Part shown: positions 1 to 7,650 of the stretch, in pieces | How positions within the stretch are numbered: position 1 is the first letter of the stretch | Layout of the letters: every line of letters begins with the position of its first letter | Origin: an uncultured Flavobacteriales bacterium | GTDB taxonomy: Bacteria; Bacteroidota; Bacteroidia; Palsa-965 | Length of the DNA stretch: 8,834 nucleotides | Reading direction: 5' to 3' | Assembly: GCA_946478675.1 (NCBI GenBank) | Contig: CAMLEF010000186.1 | Span: 1-8,834, forward strand | Made by a program: the position numbers and the translations under genes | Notes under the pieces: generated by a model | Told to the model about the DNA's origin: nothing | The model's input: only the letters and a program-made list of their open reading frames with translations | Databases searched by the model: none

Positions 1-55
1 GTCCGACAGGCGCAGTAGGAGCAACCGGTGCAATGGGACCTTCCGGCCCGAGCGG
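1..55 (+). repeat. 55-bp exact direct repeat, copy A
   Basis: Nt 1-55 are identical to nt 3168-3222. The first mismatch is at nt 56 versus 3223. The true repeat may extend left beyond the window. Both copies are read in the same codon phase (codons begin at nt 3 and nt 3170) and encode the start of a collagen block. Confidence 0.95.
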
Positions 56-2486
56 TGATGTGGGCGCAACCGGCGCAACGGGACCTAACGGAGCAACCGG
101 AGCAACCGGAGCAGTCGGTGCAACAGGACCGATGGGTCCTTCCGGTCCGAGTGGTGATGTGGGTGCTACCGGCGCTACCGGCCCAATCGGAGCAACCGGT
201 GCAGTTGGCGCAACCGGCGCGACAGGATTAACCGGAAATAACGGAGCAACCGGCGCAACGGGCCCGACAGGATTGACCGGCAACACCGGTCCTTCAGGCG
301 CAACAGGAGCAGCTGGCCCGACAGGCGTAACAGGAAATACGGGCGCAGCAGGGGCAACCGGCGCAACGGGAGTCACCGGCGCGACAGGTCCGACCTGGAC
401 ACTTTCTTCATTAGCATTTGCCACCAACGGAACTGCGACGATCAACGGAACAGCAGGTTCTGGCGGTCCGCTGACAACAACATCAGGAGCATGGCTCACC
501 ACCGGTAATTCCGGCATGAGCGCCAACTTCCTCGGCACGACGGATAACAACCCGCTTATTTTCCGCACGGCAAATACGGATCGCATGCGCATCGACGCGG
601 CAAGCGGAAATGTCGGCATCGGCATTACTCCGTCGACGTACCGTCTCGATGTGTCAGGAACGTCGCGCTTCTCCGCTCCGATGACGATCGGCGCTTATAC
701 GATTCCGGCAACGGACGGCGCCCCGAACACCGCCCTGCTGACCAATGGCGCCGGCAACGTCGCATGGAGCACGGTCGTTACATCGGTCACCGGCGTAGCA
801 CCGATGAACGCGACGATCGCAAGCGGGAACGTAACCGTCAGCATGCCGCAGGCGACTTCCTCTGCAAGTGGCTGGCTGTCTTCTGCCGACTGGAACGCGT
901 TCAGCGGAAAAGTGGGCGGCTCGGGCACGGCGAACTATCTCACGAAATGGACCAGCATAAATACCGTCGGCAACTCCATTGTGCAGGATAACGGCACTGA
1001 AGCCGCAGTGAACGGAGCACCGGTAGCCGGCGTTTCGTTCCTCTCGTACAGCACGGCCGCAGGTGGCACGGCAGTGTACGGCCAAAGCAACAACACCAGT
1101 GGTTACGGTGTAAAAGGCACGAACCTCACCAACGGAACCGGCGTGTACGCGCTTGGCGCAGGAACCGGTTCTGCTTTACAGGCAGATCAGTCGGGAACCG
1201 GCAACGGCATTTACATCAATCACACCGGCGCATCGGGAACCGGCCTGAAAGTGCAAACCAGCGGCGCGTATGCAGCCACGTTCATGAACGGCAACGTCGG
1301 TATCGGCACGTCAATCCCTTCAACTATCCTGCAGATTTCCGACATGACGGCGAACGGCGGACCGACACTGAGTTTGCTTGCGAATACAACCAGCGGAACG
1401 AGCACGCTGGCCTTCGGAAGCGGCGTCATTCAACTTGGTGCCGTGAAGTACGACAACGCAGCTGCGAAGATGTATTTCTGGACGAACAACACGCAGCAGA
1501 TGACGCTCAACAGCGCCGGCAACCTGGGCCTTGGTACAACGGCACCCAACAGCCGTATCCAGGCAGACGGCGGCTCCGGTTCTTCGTATGCGCAATTTAC
1601 CAACACCGCTACCGGCAGCACCGCCGCGGATGGATTGTTTTTCGGTGTGACCAGCACAGGAGCCGGCACTATTATTTTCAACGAAAACAATACTTTCTCC
1701 TTGCAAGTCAACGGAAATGGCGCTCTCAATGTCGACGCTGCAGGACGTGTCGGTATCAATGGCATTGCACAAGCGCCTTACCGCTTCCTCGTTTACGGTT
1801 CGAATGAATCGATCGGTGTCGACAATACCGGTATTACGATCGGTGACGTCATGGGTAATTCCTTCGCCAACTATTTCTATGTCGATTTCGAATCTTCGCC
1901 GCGCTTCCTGTTCATGGGCGCAAACATCGGCGTAAACACTACGGCTCCTGCGGAACAGCTGGACATCGCCTCCGGTAACGTGCGCATCTCGGGTTCGAAC
2001 GATTACAAATACGCAACGCCGAAAACGCATTACCTCAGCATCCCGGCAACGGCTTTCCAGCTGGAGAATTCTTCGGTGTGTGATCGCGCGATGATCGGCG
2101 GTAACATTTATACCACCGGAGGAAGCATTGCCACGGTTGCGTATTTCGATGCGCCGGTTAACCTGCCGGAGGGTGCAACCGTAACCTCGGTTACGTTCTA
2201 TGTCGTCGATAATGACGGCACGTACGGCCCGCAGAACGGCCAGCTCTGGCGTAGCGATATGTCGACATCTACTTCCTACGGTAATGCCGCTACCATGGCC
2301 ACCATTGCTACACCTTCTTCCACCAACAGCACGCTGATCCAGGCGAGCACCACCAGCACCATCAGCAGCGCGGTCATCGATAATCAGAATTACACTTACT
2401 GGCTGCGCTGGGGAACACAGCAGAACGATTCGAACATTCGTCTTTGCAAAGTGGTTATCTCCTATACCGTCACCAAAACCGACTAA
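1..2486 (+). CDS. Collagen-like, tail-fibre-like surface protein, 5' end outside window
   Basis: The open frame is already running at the left edge (first full codon at nt 3) and ends with TAA at 2484-2486, giving 827 visible residues. The first 129 residues are an unbroken Gly-X-Y tract rich in GAT, GPT and GPS triplets. A Gly/Ser/Thr/Asn-rich shaft follows, with five VGIG-like heads (NVGIG at nt 609 and 1293, NLGLG at 1521, RVGIN at 1746, NIGVN at 1923), each leading into a short L-x-V strand. It also has the motif SADWNAF near nt 880 and a [11 protein letters not shown] motif, both common in Bacteroidota fibre proteins. The last ~161 residues (from nt 2001) form a different domain. There is no S74 chaperone. 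The signal peptide and N-terminal domain are presumably upstream, as in the adjacent paralogue. Expected role: trimeric extracellular fibre or adhesin (inference). Ligand and export route are unknown. Fibre-type call is good; function is not established. Confidence 0.85.
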   Translation, partial: PTGAVGATGAMGPSGPSGDVGATGATGPNGATGATGAVGATGPMGPSGPSGDVGATGATGPIGATGAVGATGATGLTGNNGATGATGPTGLTGNTGPSGATGAAGPTGVTGNTGAAGATGATGVTGATGPTWTLSSLAFATNGTATINGTAGSGGPLTTTSGAWLTTGNSGMSANFLGTTDNNPLIFRTANTDRMRIDAASGNVGIGITPSTYRLDVSGTSRFSAPMTIGAYTIPATDGAPNTALLTNGAGNVAWSTVVTSVTGVAPMNATIASGNVTVSMPQATSSASGWLSSADWNAFSGKVGGSGTANYLTKWTSINTVGNSIVQDNGTEAAVNGAPVAGVSFLSYSTAAGGTAVYGQSNNTSGYGVKGTNLTNGTGVYALGAGTGSALQADQSGTGNGIYINHTGASGTGLKVQTSGAYAATFMNGNVGIGTSIPSTILQISDMTANGGPTLSLLANTTSGTSTLAFGSGVIQLGAVKYDNAAAKMYFWTNNTQQMTLNSAGNLGLGTTAPNSRIQADGGSGSSYAQFTNTATGSTAADGLFFGVTSTGAGTIIFNENNTFSLQVNGNGALNVDAAGRVGINGIAQAPYRFLVYGSNESIGVDNTGITIGDVMGNSFANYFYVDFESSPRFLFMGANIGVNTTAPAEQLDIASGNVRISGSNDYKYATPKTHYLSIPATAFQLENSSVCDRAMIGGNIYTTGGSIATVAYFDAPVNLPEGATVTSVTFYVVDNDGTYGPQNGQLWRSDMSTSTSYGNAATMATIATPSSTNSTLIQASTTSTISSAVIDNQNYTYWLRWGTQQNDSNIRLCKVVISYTVTKTD
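3..389 (+). repeat. Collagen-like Gly-X-Y tract of gene 1
   Basis: Forty-three consecutive X-Y-Gly triplets with no interruption, a 9-nt period at DNA level. Thr dominates the Y position and Ala or Pro the X position, and almost no residue is charged apart from Asp in GDV. The Ala-Thr-Gly triplet alone is spelled at least nine ways in DNA (for example gcaaccggt, gctaccggc, gcgacagga), so the protein repeat is better kept than the DNA repeat. Tracts of this kind in bacterial proteins such as BclA form triple-helical stalks. Thr-rich Y positions are compatible with O-glycosylation, but that is not shown here. Confidence 0.93.
129..163 (+). repeat. 35-bp exact direct repeat, copy A
   Basis: Nt 129-163 match nt 3269-3303 exactly, encoding the [13 protein letters not shown] part of the collagen stalk. 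The match continues leftward with scattered mismatches, the nearest at nt 128 versus 3268. This repeat is offset by 3140 bp rather than the 3167 bp of the 55-bp repeat, so the two collagen blocks differ by an indel of 27 bp, which is three triplets, between these points. Confidence 0.9.
2001..2483 (+). other. C-terminal tip domain of gene 1 (unnamed)
   Basis: About 161 residues, starting near [16 protein letters not shown] and running to the stop. The composition changes from the low-complexity shaft to a mixed sequence with alternating hydrophobic residues (for example [14 protein letters not shown] and NYTYWLRWG), suggesting a beta-sandwich. It holds the only two Cys codons visible in this protein (nt 2079 and 2445), which could pair. 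From memory, similar tails end other Bacteroidota fibre-like proteins, but I cannot name a family. It replaces the S74 module of the neighbour and is the best candidate for a binding or trimerising tip (inference). Confidence 0.55.
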
Positions 2487-2488
2487 AC

Positions 2489-5400
2489 ATGAACAAGCAC
2501 CTGTTTCGTCTATTGCTGATTTCCGGATGTCTGTTCATGACGTCCGGGATCTTTGCGCAGGCTCCTCCGCAGGGCATCAATTACCAGGCGGTAGCGCGCA
2601 ACACGGCCGGCGTGGAAATGGCGAATGCGGCATTGACGGTTCGCATCGGTATTTATTCCGACGCTGCTGCAACAGTGCAGGTGTTTGAAGAAACGCACAA
2701 CGTCACGACGAACGCTTTCGGTTTGTTCAACGTGATCATCGGGCAAGGCACGCAAACGTCGACGAACGCGTTCAACACGATCTCGTGGGCAACAAGTGCG
2801 TACTATTTGAAAGTTGAAGTGGATGCCGGCAGCGGTTTCACGAACATGGGCACGACGCAATTGATGAGTGTTCCTTACGCATTGTATGCAGGCGCATCCG
2901 CAGGCGGCCCGACTGGTCCCACTGGTCCGACAGGATTGACGGGAGCACCCGGTGCAACAGGAGCCACAGGCGCACAAGGCAACGTCGGTCCACAAGGAGC
3001 AACCGGTGTGCAGGGAATCGCAGGCGCAACAGGAGCACAAGGCCCGCAAGGTGCAACAGGAGCGACGGGCGCCACGGGAGATGGCATCATGAGCATCGTC
3101 GACAACGGCAACGGCACGCTGACCATCACGTACGGTTCTTCATCGACAACGACTTCTTCACTCTACGGTCCGACAGGCGCAGTAGGAGCAACCGGTGCAA
3201 TGGGACCTTCCGGCCCGAGCGGAGATATTGGAGCAACAGGTGCAACAGGAGCAGTCGGTGCAACAGGTCCGATGGGTCCTTCCGGTCCGAGTGGTGATGT
3301 GGGCGTAACCGGCGCTACGGGTCCTATCGGCGCTACAGGAGTTGCAGGCCCGGTTGGAGCAACCGGCCCGACAGGCTTAACAGGCCCGACAGGGGCTACA
3401 GGAGCAACCGGAGTTGGCGCAACAGGTCCGACAGGATTAACAGGCCCTGCAGGTGCTACAGGAGCAACCGGCCCGACAGGCGTAGGAGCAACGGGCGCCA
3501 CCGGTCCGACAGGATTAACGGGCACTGCGGGCGCAACCGGCCCTTCCGGTGCAAATGGAGCTGCAGGTGCAACCGGCCCGACCGGCGCAACGGGCGCAAC
3601 AGGACCACTTGTTGCAGGAACAACCAACCAAACGCTTTACCACAACGGCACCACCTGGACAGCAACGAGCTCGATCTACAACGACGTGACCAACGGACGC
3701 GTGGGCATCGGAACGGCGGGCCCGGGCTACCGGCTGCACGTACTGGCTTCCGGTTCGCAGCAGGTCGTCGGTTTCTTCGAAGGCAGCGACAACTCCTGGA
3801 CGTCGATTTACCTCAACGGCACTTCGTTGTCTTCCGGAATTATGTTCGGATACAACCGTAACGGTTTGCTGAAAGCGTATCACGGCATTAATTCTTCCGA
3901 CGATTATTTCCTTACCGTCGGCTCCTTCAGCAACCCGATCTACGTGAAAAGCTCCAACGGTTTTGTCGGCGTCAACACCAATGCACCGACGGCGAACCTG
4001 CAGGTCACCGGATCGATGCGCGTTACGAACCTTGCCGGTCCGGGTGTGGTGACGGCAGATGCGTCCGGGAACCTGAACGTGGCTTCGGGTTCTCCTGTTA
4101 CCGGAAGCGGCACGACGAATTACGTGGCCCGCTGGGCGAGTGCGAATACGCTCGGCACCGGTGCGCTCACCGATTGGGGCAGCAGCGTCGGTATCGGCAT
4201 CGGTACGGCTGTTCCGAACTACACGCTTTCACTTCCGTCCAACGCGTTCATCGGCCCGAACCCGCCGACCGCAGCAGGAAGCGGCGGCGACATCACGATC
4301 AAAGGCGGCGATGCAAACGGCACCGACCAGATGGCGGGACGACTCTTCCTGCGCGCGGGACAATCCACCGGGACCGGCGGCGGCAGCGGCATGTCGCAGA
4401 TCACGTTCTATGTTACGCCGCCTTCAACGGTTTCTTCGAGCACGATCAACAACACGATTCCCGTCATCAACATTTCTGACGAAGGAAAAATGGTGGTGTC
4501 GCGCAACTATGCCGGCGCTAGCAACATTCGCTTTTGGGCGGAAACCAATTCCGAAGGCATCGCCGCGATGGGAACGAACAACTCGGCGACCGGCGGTACG
4601 GGCGTTTACGGACAAGCGTTCGCCACCAGCGGCACGACCTACGGTATTTACGGATCAGCTTCCGGCGGCAGCACCAACTGGGCCGGCTATTTCCAGGCGG
4701 GCAACGTGTTTATCCAGAATTACCTCGGCGTAAATCAAGCAACGCCCGCTTATCCCGTCGACGTAAAAACCGGCACGAACGGTTACGGACTCAACCACAC
4801 CGACGGAACGGTGGTGATGAGCACGTATGTCGGCAACGGCGGCGTTTATGGTGGATCCATCGGTACGCAATCCAACCATCCGTTTTTCATCTTCACGAAC
4901 AACACCGGCGCAAAGCTCACCGTAATGCCGAGCGGAAATGTCGGTATCGGCCAGACGAATCCTACGACAGGTAAACTCGAAGTGCTCGAACCGACGGGTT
5001 ACTACAACGTGTATTCTACCAATACCTACGTCGGAAGCCAGGACCATTATGGGACATACAGCAAATCGGTAAACGGCCCCGGCTATGGTTACGGCGTGTA
5101 CGCGGAAGGCGGTTATTACGGCGTCTACGGTGTTGGTAACGGCACGACGTATACCGGAGGTGTAACGGGTGTGTACGGATCTTCTTCCGGAACGGCAGGA
5201 ACACGTTACGGTGTTTACGGAACGGCCAGCGGCGGTACGACCAATTACGGCGTGTACTGCGCGGGCAACGGTGGTTATACCGGAAGCTGGGCTGCGGTGT
5301 CGGACCGGAAGTTCAAAGAAAATATCCAGCCGATGCAAACCAGCACACTGGCCAAAGTAATGCAGCTGAAACCGGTGACCTACACGATGAAAAAAGATCC

Positions 5401-5917
5401 GGAATTCAGCAGCATGAATTTCCCGGAAGGCCCGCAGGTCGGTTTCATTGCGCAGGATGTGGAGCAGGTATTTCCTGAGCTGGTCGTAAGCGGATCTGCG
5501 CCGGGCAGCATCGATCCGAAAACGGGCCGCAGCGAAACGACGATCGATTACAAAGGATTGAATTATATCGGACTCACACCGATCCTCGTGGAGGCCATCC
5601 AGGAGCAGCAGCAGATCATTGATACAGTGCGCGCGGAAAATGCGGAGATGAAGGCGCAGCTCGCTTCCATGAACGGCGCATCCGCCTCGCGTTCCTGCAA
5701 CGGCAACGTAACCACCGACGCGAACGGTTATGCAACGGTACAACTTCCGGCCGGCTTCGAAAATGCGAACACCGGTTTCCGCTACCAGCTGACGATCGTA
5801 GGAACGGATTTCGCGCAGGCGATCGTCTATCAGCAGATCAGCAACAACAGCTTCGTCATTCGCACCGATAAGCCCGGCATACAAGTGAGCTGGCAGGTGA
5901 CGGGAACGGCGCGATAA
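2489..5917 (+). CDS. Collagen-like, tail-fibre-like protein with S74 self-cleaving chaperone
   Basis: 1142 residues. ATG at 2489 is chosen over the in-frame ATG at 2444 because it puts a signal peptide at the very start ([13 protein letters not shown]..., predicted cut A23|Q24) and lies 2 nt after the gene 1 stop, suggesting translational coupling. Residues 24-135 are a conserved Bacteroidota domain starting [12 protein letters not shown] and ending [10 protein letters not shown]. Gly-X-Y block 1 spans 140-197, a [12 protein letters not shown] linker spans about 198-226, and block 2 spans 227-374. The shaft to about 930 has five VGIG-like heads (residues 404, 492, 566, 745, 817) and YG-rich repeats. 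Next come S74 (Ser938/Lys943), a coiled coil (about 1033-1063) and a final ~79-residue domain. S74 domains trimerise and fold tail spikes and then cleave themselves off. Likely an extracellular trimeric fibre. No T9SS sorting domain is seen, so export is unclear. Ligand unknown. Confidence 0.9.
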   Translation: MNKHLFRLLLISGCLFMTSGIFAQAPPQGINYQAVARNTAGVEMANAALTVRIGIYSDAAATVQVFEETHNVTTNAFGLFNVIIGQGTQTSTNAFNTISWATSAYYLKVEVDAGSGFTNMGTTQLMSVPYALYAGASAGGPTGPTGPTGLTGAPGATGATGAQGNVGPQGATGVQGIAGATGAQGPQGATGATGATGDGIMSIVDNGNGTLTITYGSSSTTTSSLYGPTGAVGATGAMGPSGPSGDIGATGATGAVGATGPMGPSGPSGDVGVTGATGPIGATGVAGPVGATGPTGLTGPTGATGATGVGATGPTGLTGPAGATGATGPTGVGATGATGPTGLTGTAGATGPSGANGAAGATGPTGATGATGPLVAGTTNQTLYHNGTTWTATSSIYNDVTNGRVGIGTAGPGYRLHVLASGSQQVVGFFEGSDNSWTSIYLNGTSLSSGIMFGYNRNGLLKAYHGINSSDDYFLTVGSFSNPIYVKSSNGFVGVNTNAPTANLQVTGSMRVTNLAGPGVVTADASGNLNVASGSPVTGSGTTNYVARWASANTLGTGALTDWGSSVGIGIGTAVPNYTLSLPSNAFIGPNPPTAAGSGGDITIKGGDANGTDQMAGRLFLRAGQSTGTGGGSGMSQITFYVTPPSTVSSSTINNTIPVINISDEGKMVVSRNYAGASNIRFWAETNSEGIAAMGTNNSATGGTGVYGQAFATSGTTYGIYGSASGGSTNWAGYFQAGNVFIQNYLGVNQATPAYPVDVKTGTNGYGLNHTDGTVVMSTYVGNGGVYGGSIGTQSNHPFFIFTNNTGAKLTVMPSGNVGIGQTNPTTGKLEVLEPTGYYNVYSTNTYVGSQDHYGTYSKSVNGPGYGYGVYAEGGYYGVYGVGNGTTYTGGVTGVYGSSSGTAGTRYGVYGTASGGTTNYGVYCAGNGGYTGSWAAVSDRKFKENIQPMQTSTLAKVMQLKPVTYTMKKDPEFSSMNFPEGPQVGFIAQDVEQVFPELVVSGSAPGSIDPKTGRSETTIDYKGLNYIGLTPILVEAIQEQQQIIDTVRAENAEMKAQLASMNGASASRSCNGNVTTDANGYATVQLPAGFENANTGFRYQLTIVGTDFAQAIVYQQISNNSFVIRTDKPGIQVSWQVTGTAR
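2906..3079 (+). repeat. Collagen-like block 1 of gene 2
   Basis: Nineteen perfect Gly-X-Y triplets plus a terminal Gly (residues 140-197). It is distinct from block 2 in having several Gln-containing triplets (GAQ, GPQ, GVQ). It directly follows the conserved N-terminal domain. Confidence 0.92.
3168..3222 (+). repeat. 55-bp exact direct repeat, copy B
   Basis: Second copy of the tract at nt 1-55, located at the start of the second collagen block of gene 2. The spacing between copies is 3167 bp. The base before the repeat here is G (nt 3167), completing the Gly codon. The equivalent base for copy A is outside the window. Confidence 0.95.
3269..3303 (+). repeat. 35-bp exact direct repeat, copy B
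   Basis: Partner of nt 129-163, within the second collagen block of gene 2, in the same codon phase. Confidence 0.9.
4595..5262 (+). repeat. YG-rich (GVYG/GIYG) degenerate repeat region in gene 2 shaft
   Basis: Short motifs such as GVYG, GIYG, GVYA and GVYC recur around nt 4600-4690 and densely at nt 5080-5262, each followed by a small Gly/Ser/Thr-rich spacer. A weaker version is found in gene 1 (AVYGQ, GYGVKG, GVYALG near nt 1070-1160). Repeats of this type are typical of beta-rich fibre shafts that precede S74 domains. Exact unit boundaries are not clear by eye. Confidence 0.6.
5297..5677 (+). other. Peptidase_S74 intramolecular chaperone domain plus coiled coil
   Basis: The core begins at [10 protein letters not shown]. 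Ser938 and Lys943 have the S-to-K spacing of five seen for the catalytic pair (Ser911/Lys916) of the phage K1F endosialidase chaperone. Family hallmarks follow: a Leu-x-Pro-Val-x-Tyr segment ([10 protein letters not shown]), [15 protein letters not shown], a Y-K-G-L-N-Y-I-G-L block and a heptad-like helix ([16 protein letters not shown]...). Cleavage is expected just before Ser938, releasing 205 residues. The domain is best known from phage tail spikes and also occurs in cellular proteins. Confidence 0.92.
5678..5914 (+). other. Extra C-terminal domain after S74
   Basis: About 79 residues follow the coiled coil, with motifs [40 protein letters not shown]. From memory, the same motif order (GYA-V-LP, FRYQLT, KPG-VSWQVTG) closes many bacterial fibre-like proteins, but I know no formal family name. 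It would remain on the released chaperone fragment if S74 cleaves. It contains Cys1070, one of only two Cys in the mature protein. Confidence 0.6.
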
Positions 5918-5931
5918 ACTTTTTGAGCAGC

Positions 5932-6678
5932 ATGAACATGAGAAAAATGAACAGAATAATCCTCCTGCTGACGGCCCTCGCGCCGGCAGCGCTCTCCGCA
6001 CAGATCGGCTCGCTTTCGCCGGTGCTGGTGGGATCGACGGGAAACTTTTCCATCTCGGGATCACTGATGCTTTCTTCCTCGACAGGAGAAGTGATCGTGC
6101 CCACCACCTCGGCGCCCACGCTCATCCTCACGCAGGGATTCCAGCAGCCTTCCGCCAACGGCGCGCTTGCCCTCAACGCAGCGCTCAACTATGCGAATGT
6201 CAGTTGCGCCGGTTCTGCCGATGGTACCGCGACGATGACGACGATCGGTGGAACGGCCCCGTATTCCTACGCGTGGTCGAACAGCCCGAACGATACGCTC
6301 GCGACGAACGACAGCCTCGCGCCGGGATCGTACACGGTGACGGTAACGGACGCCGCCGGATTATCGGTGACGCAGTCGTTCACCATTCTCGACGGAACGG
6401 GCATCTGCAATATCCATATCTACAGCGGTCTTACACCGAACGGTGACGGCCACAACGACGCGTGGGTGATCGATTACCTCGATCTCTTCCAGCCGAACAC
6501 CGTTGCCATTTACAACCGCTGGGGCGTCGAAGTATGGAACGGCGTCAATTACGATAACTCGACTGTCGTATGGACCGGCCACGATCTCGACGGCAATGCG
6601 CTTCCGGACGGAACGTATTACTACGTGGTCACCTACGACGGACAATCGTCGAAAGGATGGGTGGAGCTCTCACATTAA
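5932..6678 (+). CDS. Small secreted protein with SprB repeat and T9SS type B sorting domain
   Basis: 248 residues from ATG 5932. ATG 5938 and ATG 5947 are also possible, and a TTG at 5923 is less likely. The signal peptide is predicted to cut at A23|Q24. Residues about 24-75 resemble a short Bacteroidota domain with a GEV...LTQGFQQP ending. Residues about 84-155 form one SprB-type repeat (VSCAGSADGTA, GGTAPYSYAWSN, SLAPGSYTVTVTDAAG). Residues about 157-248 are a CHU_C / gliding-motility C-terminal domain (LTPNGDGHNDAW, VAIYNRWGVEVW, LPDGTYYYVVTYD, KGWVEL), the T9SS type B signal. Such proteins cross the outer membrane by T9SS and are held at the surface or released. Unlike giant SprB-like adhesins, this one has a single repeat. 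It lies 14 nt after the fibre gene and 13 nt before a PorP/SprF gene, matching the known cargo-SprF pairing. Specific role unknown. Confidence 0.9.
   Translation: MNMRKMNRIILLLTALAPAALSAQIGSLSPVLVGSTGNFSISGSLMLSSSTGEVIVPTTSAPTLILTQGFQQPSANGALALNAALNYANVSCAGSADGTATMTTIGGTAPYSYAWSNSPNDTLATNDSLAPGSYTVTVTDAAGLSVTQSFTILDGTGICNIHIYSGLTPNGDGHNDAWVIDYLDLFQPNTVAIYNRWGVEVWNGVNYDNSTVVWTGHDLDGNALPDGTYYYVVTYDGQSSKGWVELSH
6400..6675 (+). other. T9SS type B sorting domain (CHU_C)
   Basis: Covers residues about 157-248 of the small secreted protein. The order F/L-TPNGDG-x-ND, Y/F-NRWG, LPDGTYYY and a final KGWVEL strand is the standard type B layout. It reaches the stop codon, as required for a C-terminal sorting signal. 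Confidence 0.92.
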
Positions 6679-6691
6679 CCGCTGAAACAAG

Positions 6692-7630
6692 ATGAAGATG
6701 AAACGATATATTTTTCTGCTTTCCGTGCTCGGTGGCTGCCTTTTCGGAGCGAAAGAAATGCGCGCGCAGCAGGACCCGGAATTCAGCCAGTACATGTTCA
6801 ACCCGCTGAACATTAATCCTGCCTATGCCGGCAGCCGCGGGTTGATGAACGGCGCGATCGTATTGCGCAAACAATGGGTGGGCTTCGACGGCGCGCCGAG
6901 CACACAGGTGCTTTCACTGAATACGCCGACGCCGAAAGGAAAAGTCGGTCTCGGACTCGAAGTGATCGCCGACCAGATTGGTCCGAAACGCACGACGGGC
7001 GCGTACCTCGATTACGCCTACCGTTTACCGCTCGGAAAAGGCAAGCTGGCGTTCGGCCTCGGCGCAGGCGTGGTCAGCTACCGCGTGAACTGGGCGCTGA
7101 TTGATTATAAAGACCAGGCGGATGCGTACAATTCGCTCGGCAGCACCAGCATCACGAAGCCCGATTTCAAATTCGGTGTGTATTTCAACAACAAGAAATT
7201 CTACATCGGCGCTTCGGCTACGCACCTCAACCAGGAATCGTACACGGTGGTGAAAGACAGCCTCACGTTCACCGCGCGCATGTCGACGCACAGCTACATC
7301 ACCCTCGGACGCGCGTTCCAGATCACCGACAATCTCATCTTCAGCCCGTCGATCATGATCCGCGGAGCGAGCGGCGTGCGTCAGTCGAATGCCGACCTCA
7401 ACCTGAATTTCAAATTCCGCGACGCGCTGTGGGTCGGCATCTCGATGCGTTCGGAGAAGAGCATGGTGTTCATGGCGCAATACAACCTGACGAACTTTTT
7501 CAAGCTCGGCTACTCGTACGATTTAACGCTGAGCAAGCTGCAGACTTATCAATCGGGAACGCATGAAATTGTTCTCGGTTTCGATCTTAATCTTTTTCAA
7601 TCACAGGTTCTCTCACCGCGCTTTTTCTAA
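6692..7630 (+). CDS. PorP/SprF-family type IX secretion outer-membrane protein
   Basis: 312 residues. Either ATG 6692 or ATG 6698 could start it, and the difference is two residues. The signal peptide is followed by a predicted cut at A25|Q26. The mature start QQDPEFSQYMFNPLNINPAY, then AGSRG, is the family signature. The rest alternates as in a beta-barrel (GLGLEVIADQIGPKRTTGAY, AFGLGAGV, KFGVYFNNKKFYIGAS) and ends in aromatic Phe-Phe, as is common in outer-membrane proteins. The length is normal for the family. SprF in Flavobacterium johnsoniae lies next to sprB and is needed for SprB export, and PorP is a T9SS component in Porphyromonas. Many genomes carry several paralogues, each beside a type B cargo. 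Here the cargo is the gene 13 nt upstream. I therefore read it as a cargo-specific anchor or export partner, not the core PorP (inference). Confidence 0.93.
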   Translation: MKMKRYIFLLSVLGGCLFGAKEMRAQQDPEFSQYMFNPLNINPAYAGSRGLMNGAIVLRKQWVGFDGAPSTQVLSLNTPTPKGKVGLGLEVIADQIGPKRTTGAYLDYAYRLPLGKGKLAFGLGAGVVSYRVNWALIDYKDQADAYNSLGSTSITKPDFKFGVYFNNKKFYIGASATHLNQESYTVVKDSLTFTARMSTHSYITLGRAFQITDNLIFSPSIMIRGASGVRQSNADLNLNFKFRDALWVGISMRSEKSMVFMAQYNLTNFFKLGYSYDLTLSKLQTYQSGTHEIVLGFDLNLFQSQVLSPRFF

Positions 7631-7636
7631 AAGTGC

Positions 7637-7640
7637 AGGA
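7637..7640 (+). promoter_or_regulatory. Possible weak ribosome binding site (AGGA-like)
   Basis: The 20-nt gap before the ATG at 7651 contains an AGGA-like core about 10 nt upstream, followed by an A-rich run. Bacteroidota rely little on Shine-Dalgarno pairing and the other gaps here show nothing similar, so this is only weak support for the start. Confidence 0.3.
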
Positions 7641-7650
7641 TAAAAGAAAT

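Larger units (their letters stand above)
3167..3610 (+). repeat. Collagen-like block 2 of gene 2, with two register breaks
   Basis: Forty-eight Gly-X-Y triplets (residues 227-374) interrupted twice by a two-residue Gly-Val unit in place of a triplet, at residues 308-309 (nt 3410) and 331-332 (nt 3479). The reading frame is intact, so each is an in-frame loss of one residue that shifts the triple-helix register. The first part is nearly the same as the stalk of gene 1, which has no such breaks. Confidence 0.92.

Noticed and set aside
3..389. CRISPR-like or regulatory repeat array
   Set aside because: The 9-nt period is codon-phased and degenerate at wobble sites, with no spacers. It is simply Gly-X-Y coding sequence.
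2444..2488. Upstream in-frame ATG for gene 2
   Set aside because: It would overlap the end of gene 1 and put 15 mostly polar residues before an obvious signal peptide.
2489..2560. Lipoprotein reading of the gene 2 leader (Ile-Ser-Gly-Cys14)
   Set aside because: The Cys comes very early, the hydrophobic stretch continues past it, and a standard Ala|Gln signal peptidase I site fits better. The same applies to Leu-Gly-Gly-Cys16 in the PorP/SprF leader.
3163..3627. Minus-strand Pro-rich frame ([12 protein letters not shown]) opposite collagen block 2
   Set aside because: A 9-nt repeat without stops gives open frames on both strands. The repeat there is only the complement of Gly-Ala-Thr-Gly codons. 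Plus-frame shadows near nt 28-231 were dropped for the same reason.
1..5917. Prophage tail-fibre module
   Set aside because: S74 and VGIG repeats occur in phage fibres, but here there are signal peptides, T9SS genes directly downstream and no phage structural or assembly genes.
5923..5931. TTG start for the SprB/CHU_C protein
   Set aside because: Three in-frame ATG codons follow within 24 nt and place the basic n-region directly at the start.
4655..6064. Long minus-strand open frame of about 470 codons opposite gene 2
   Set aside because: It is Arg/Val/Ala-rich with no domain, overlaps a gene with clear domains, and follows from GC-rich codon choice on the other strand.
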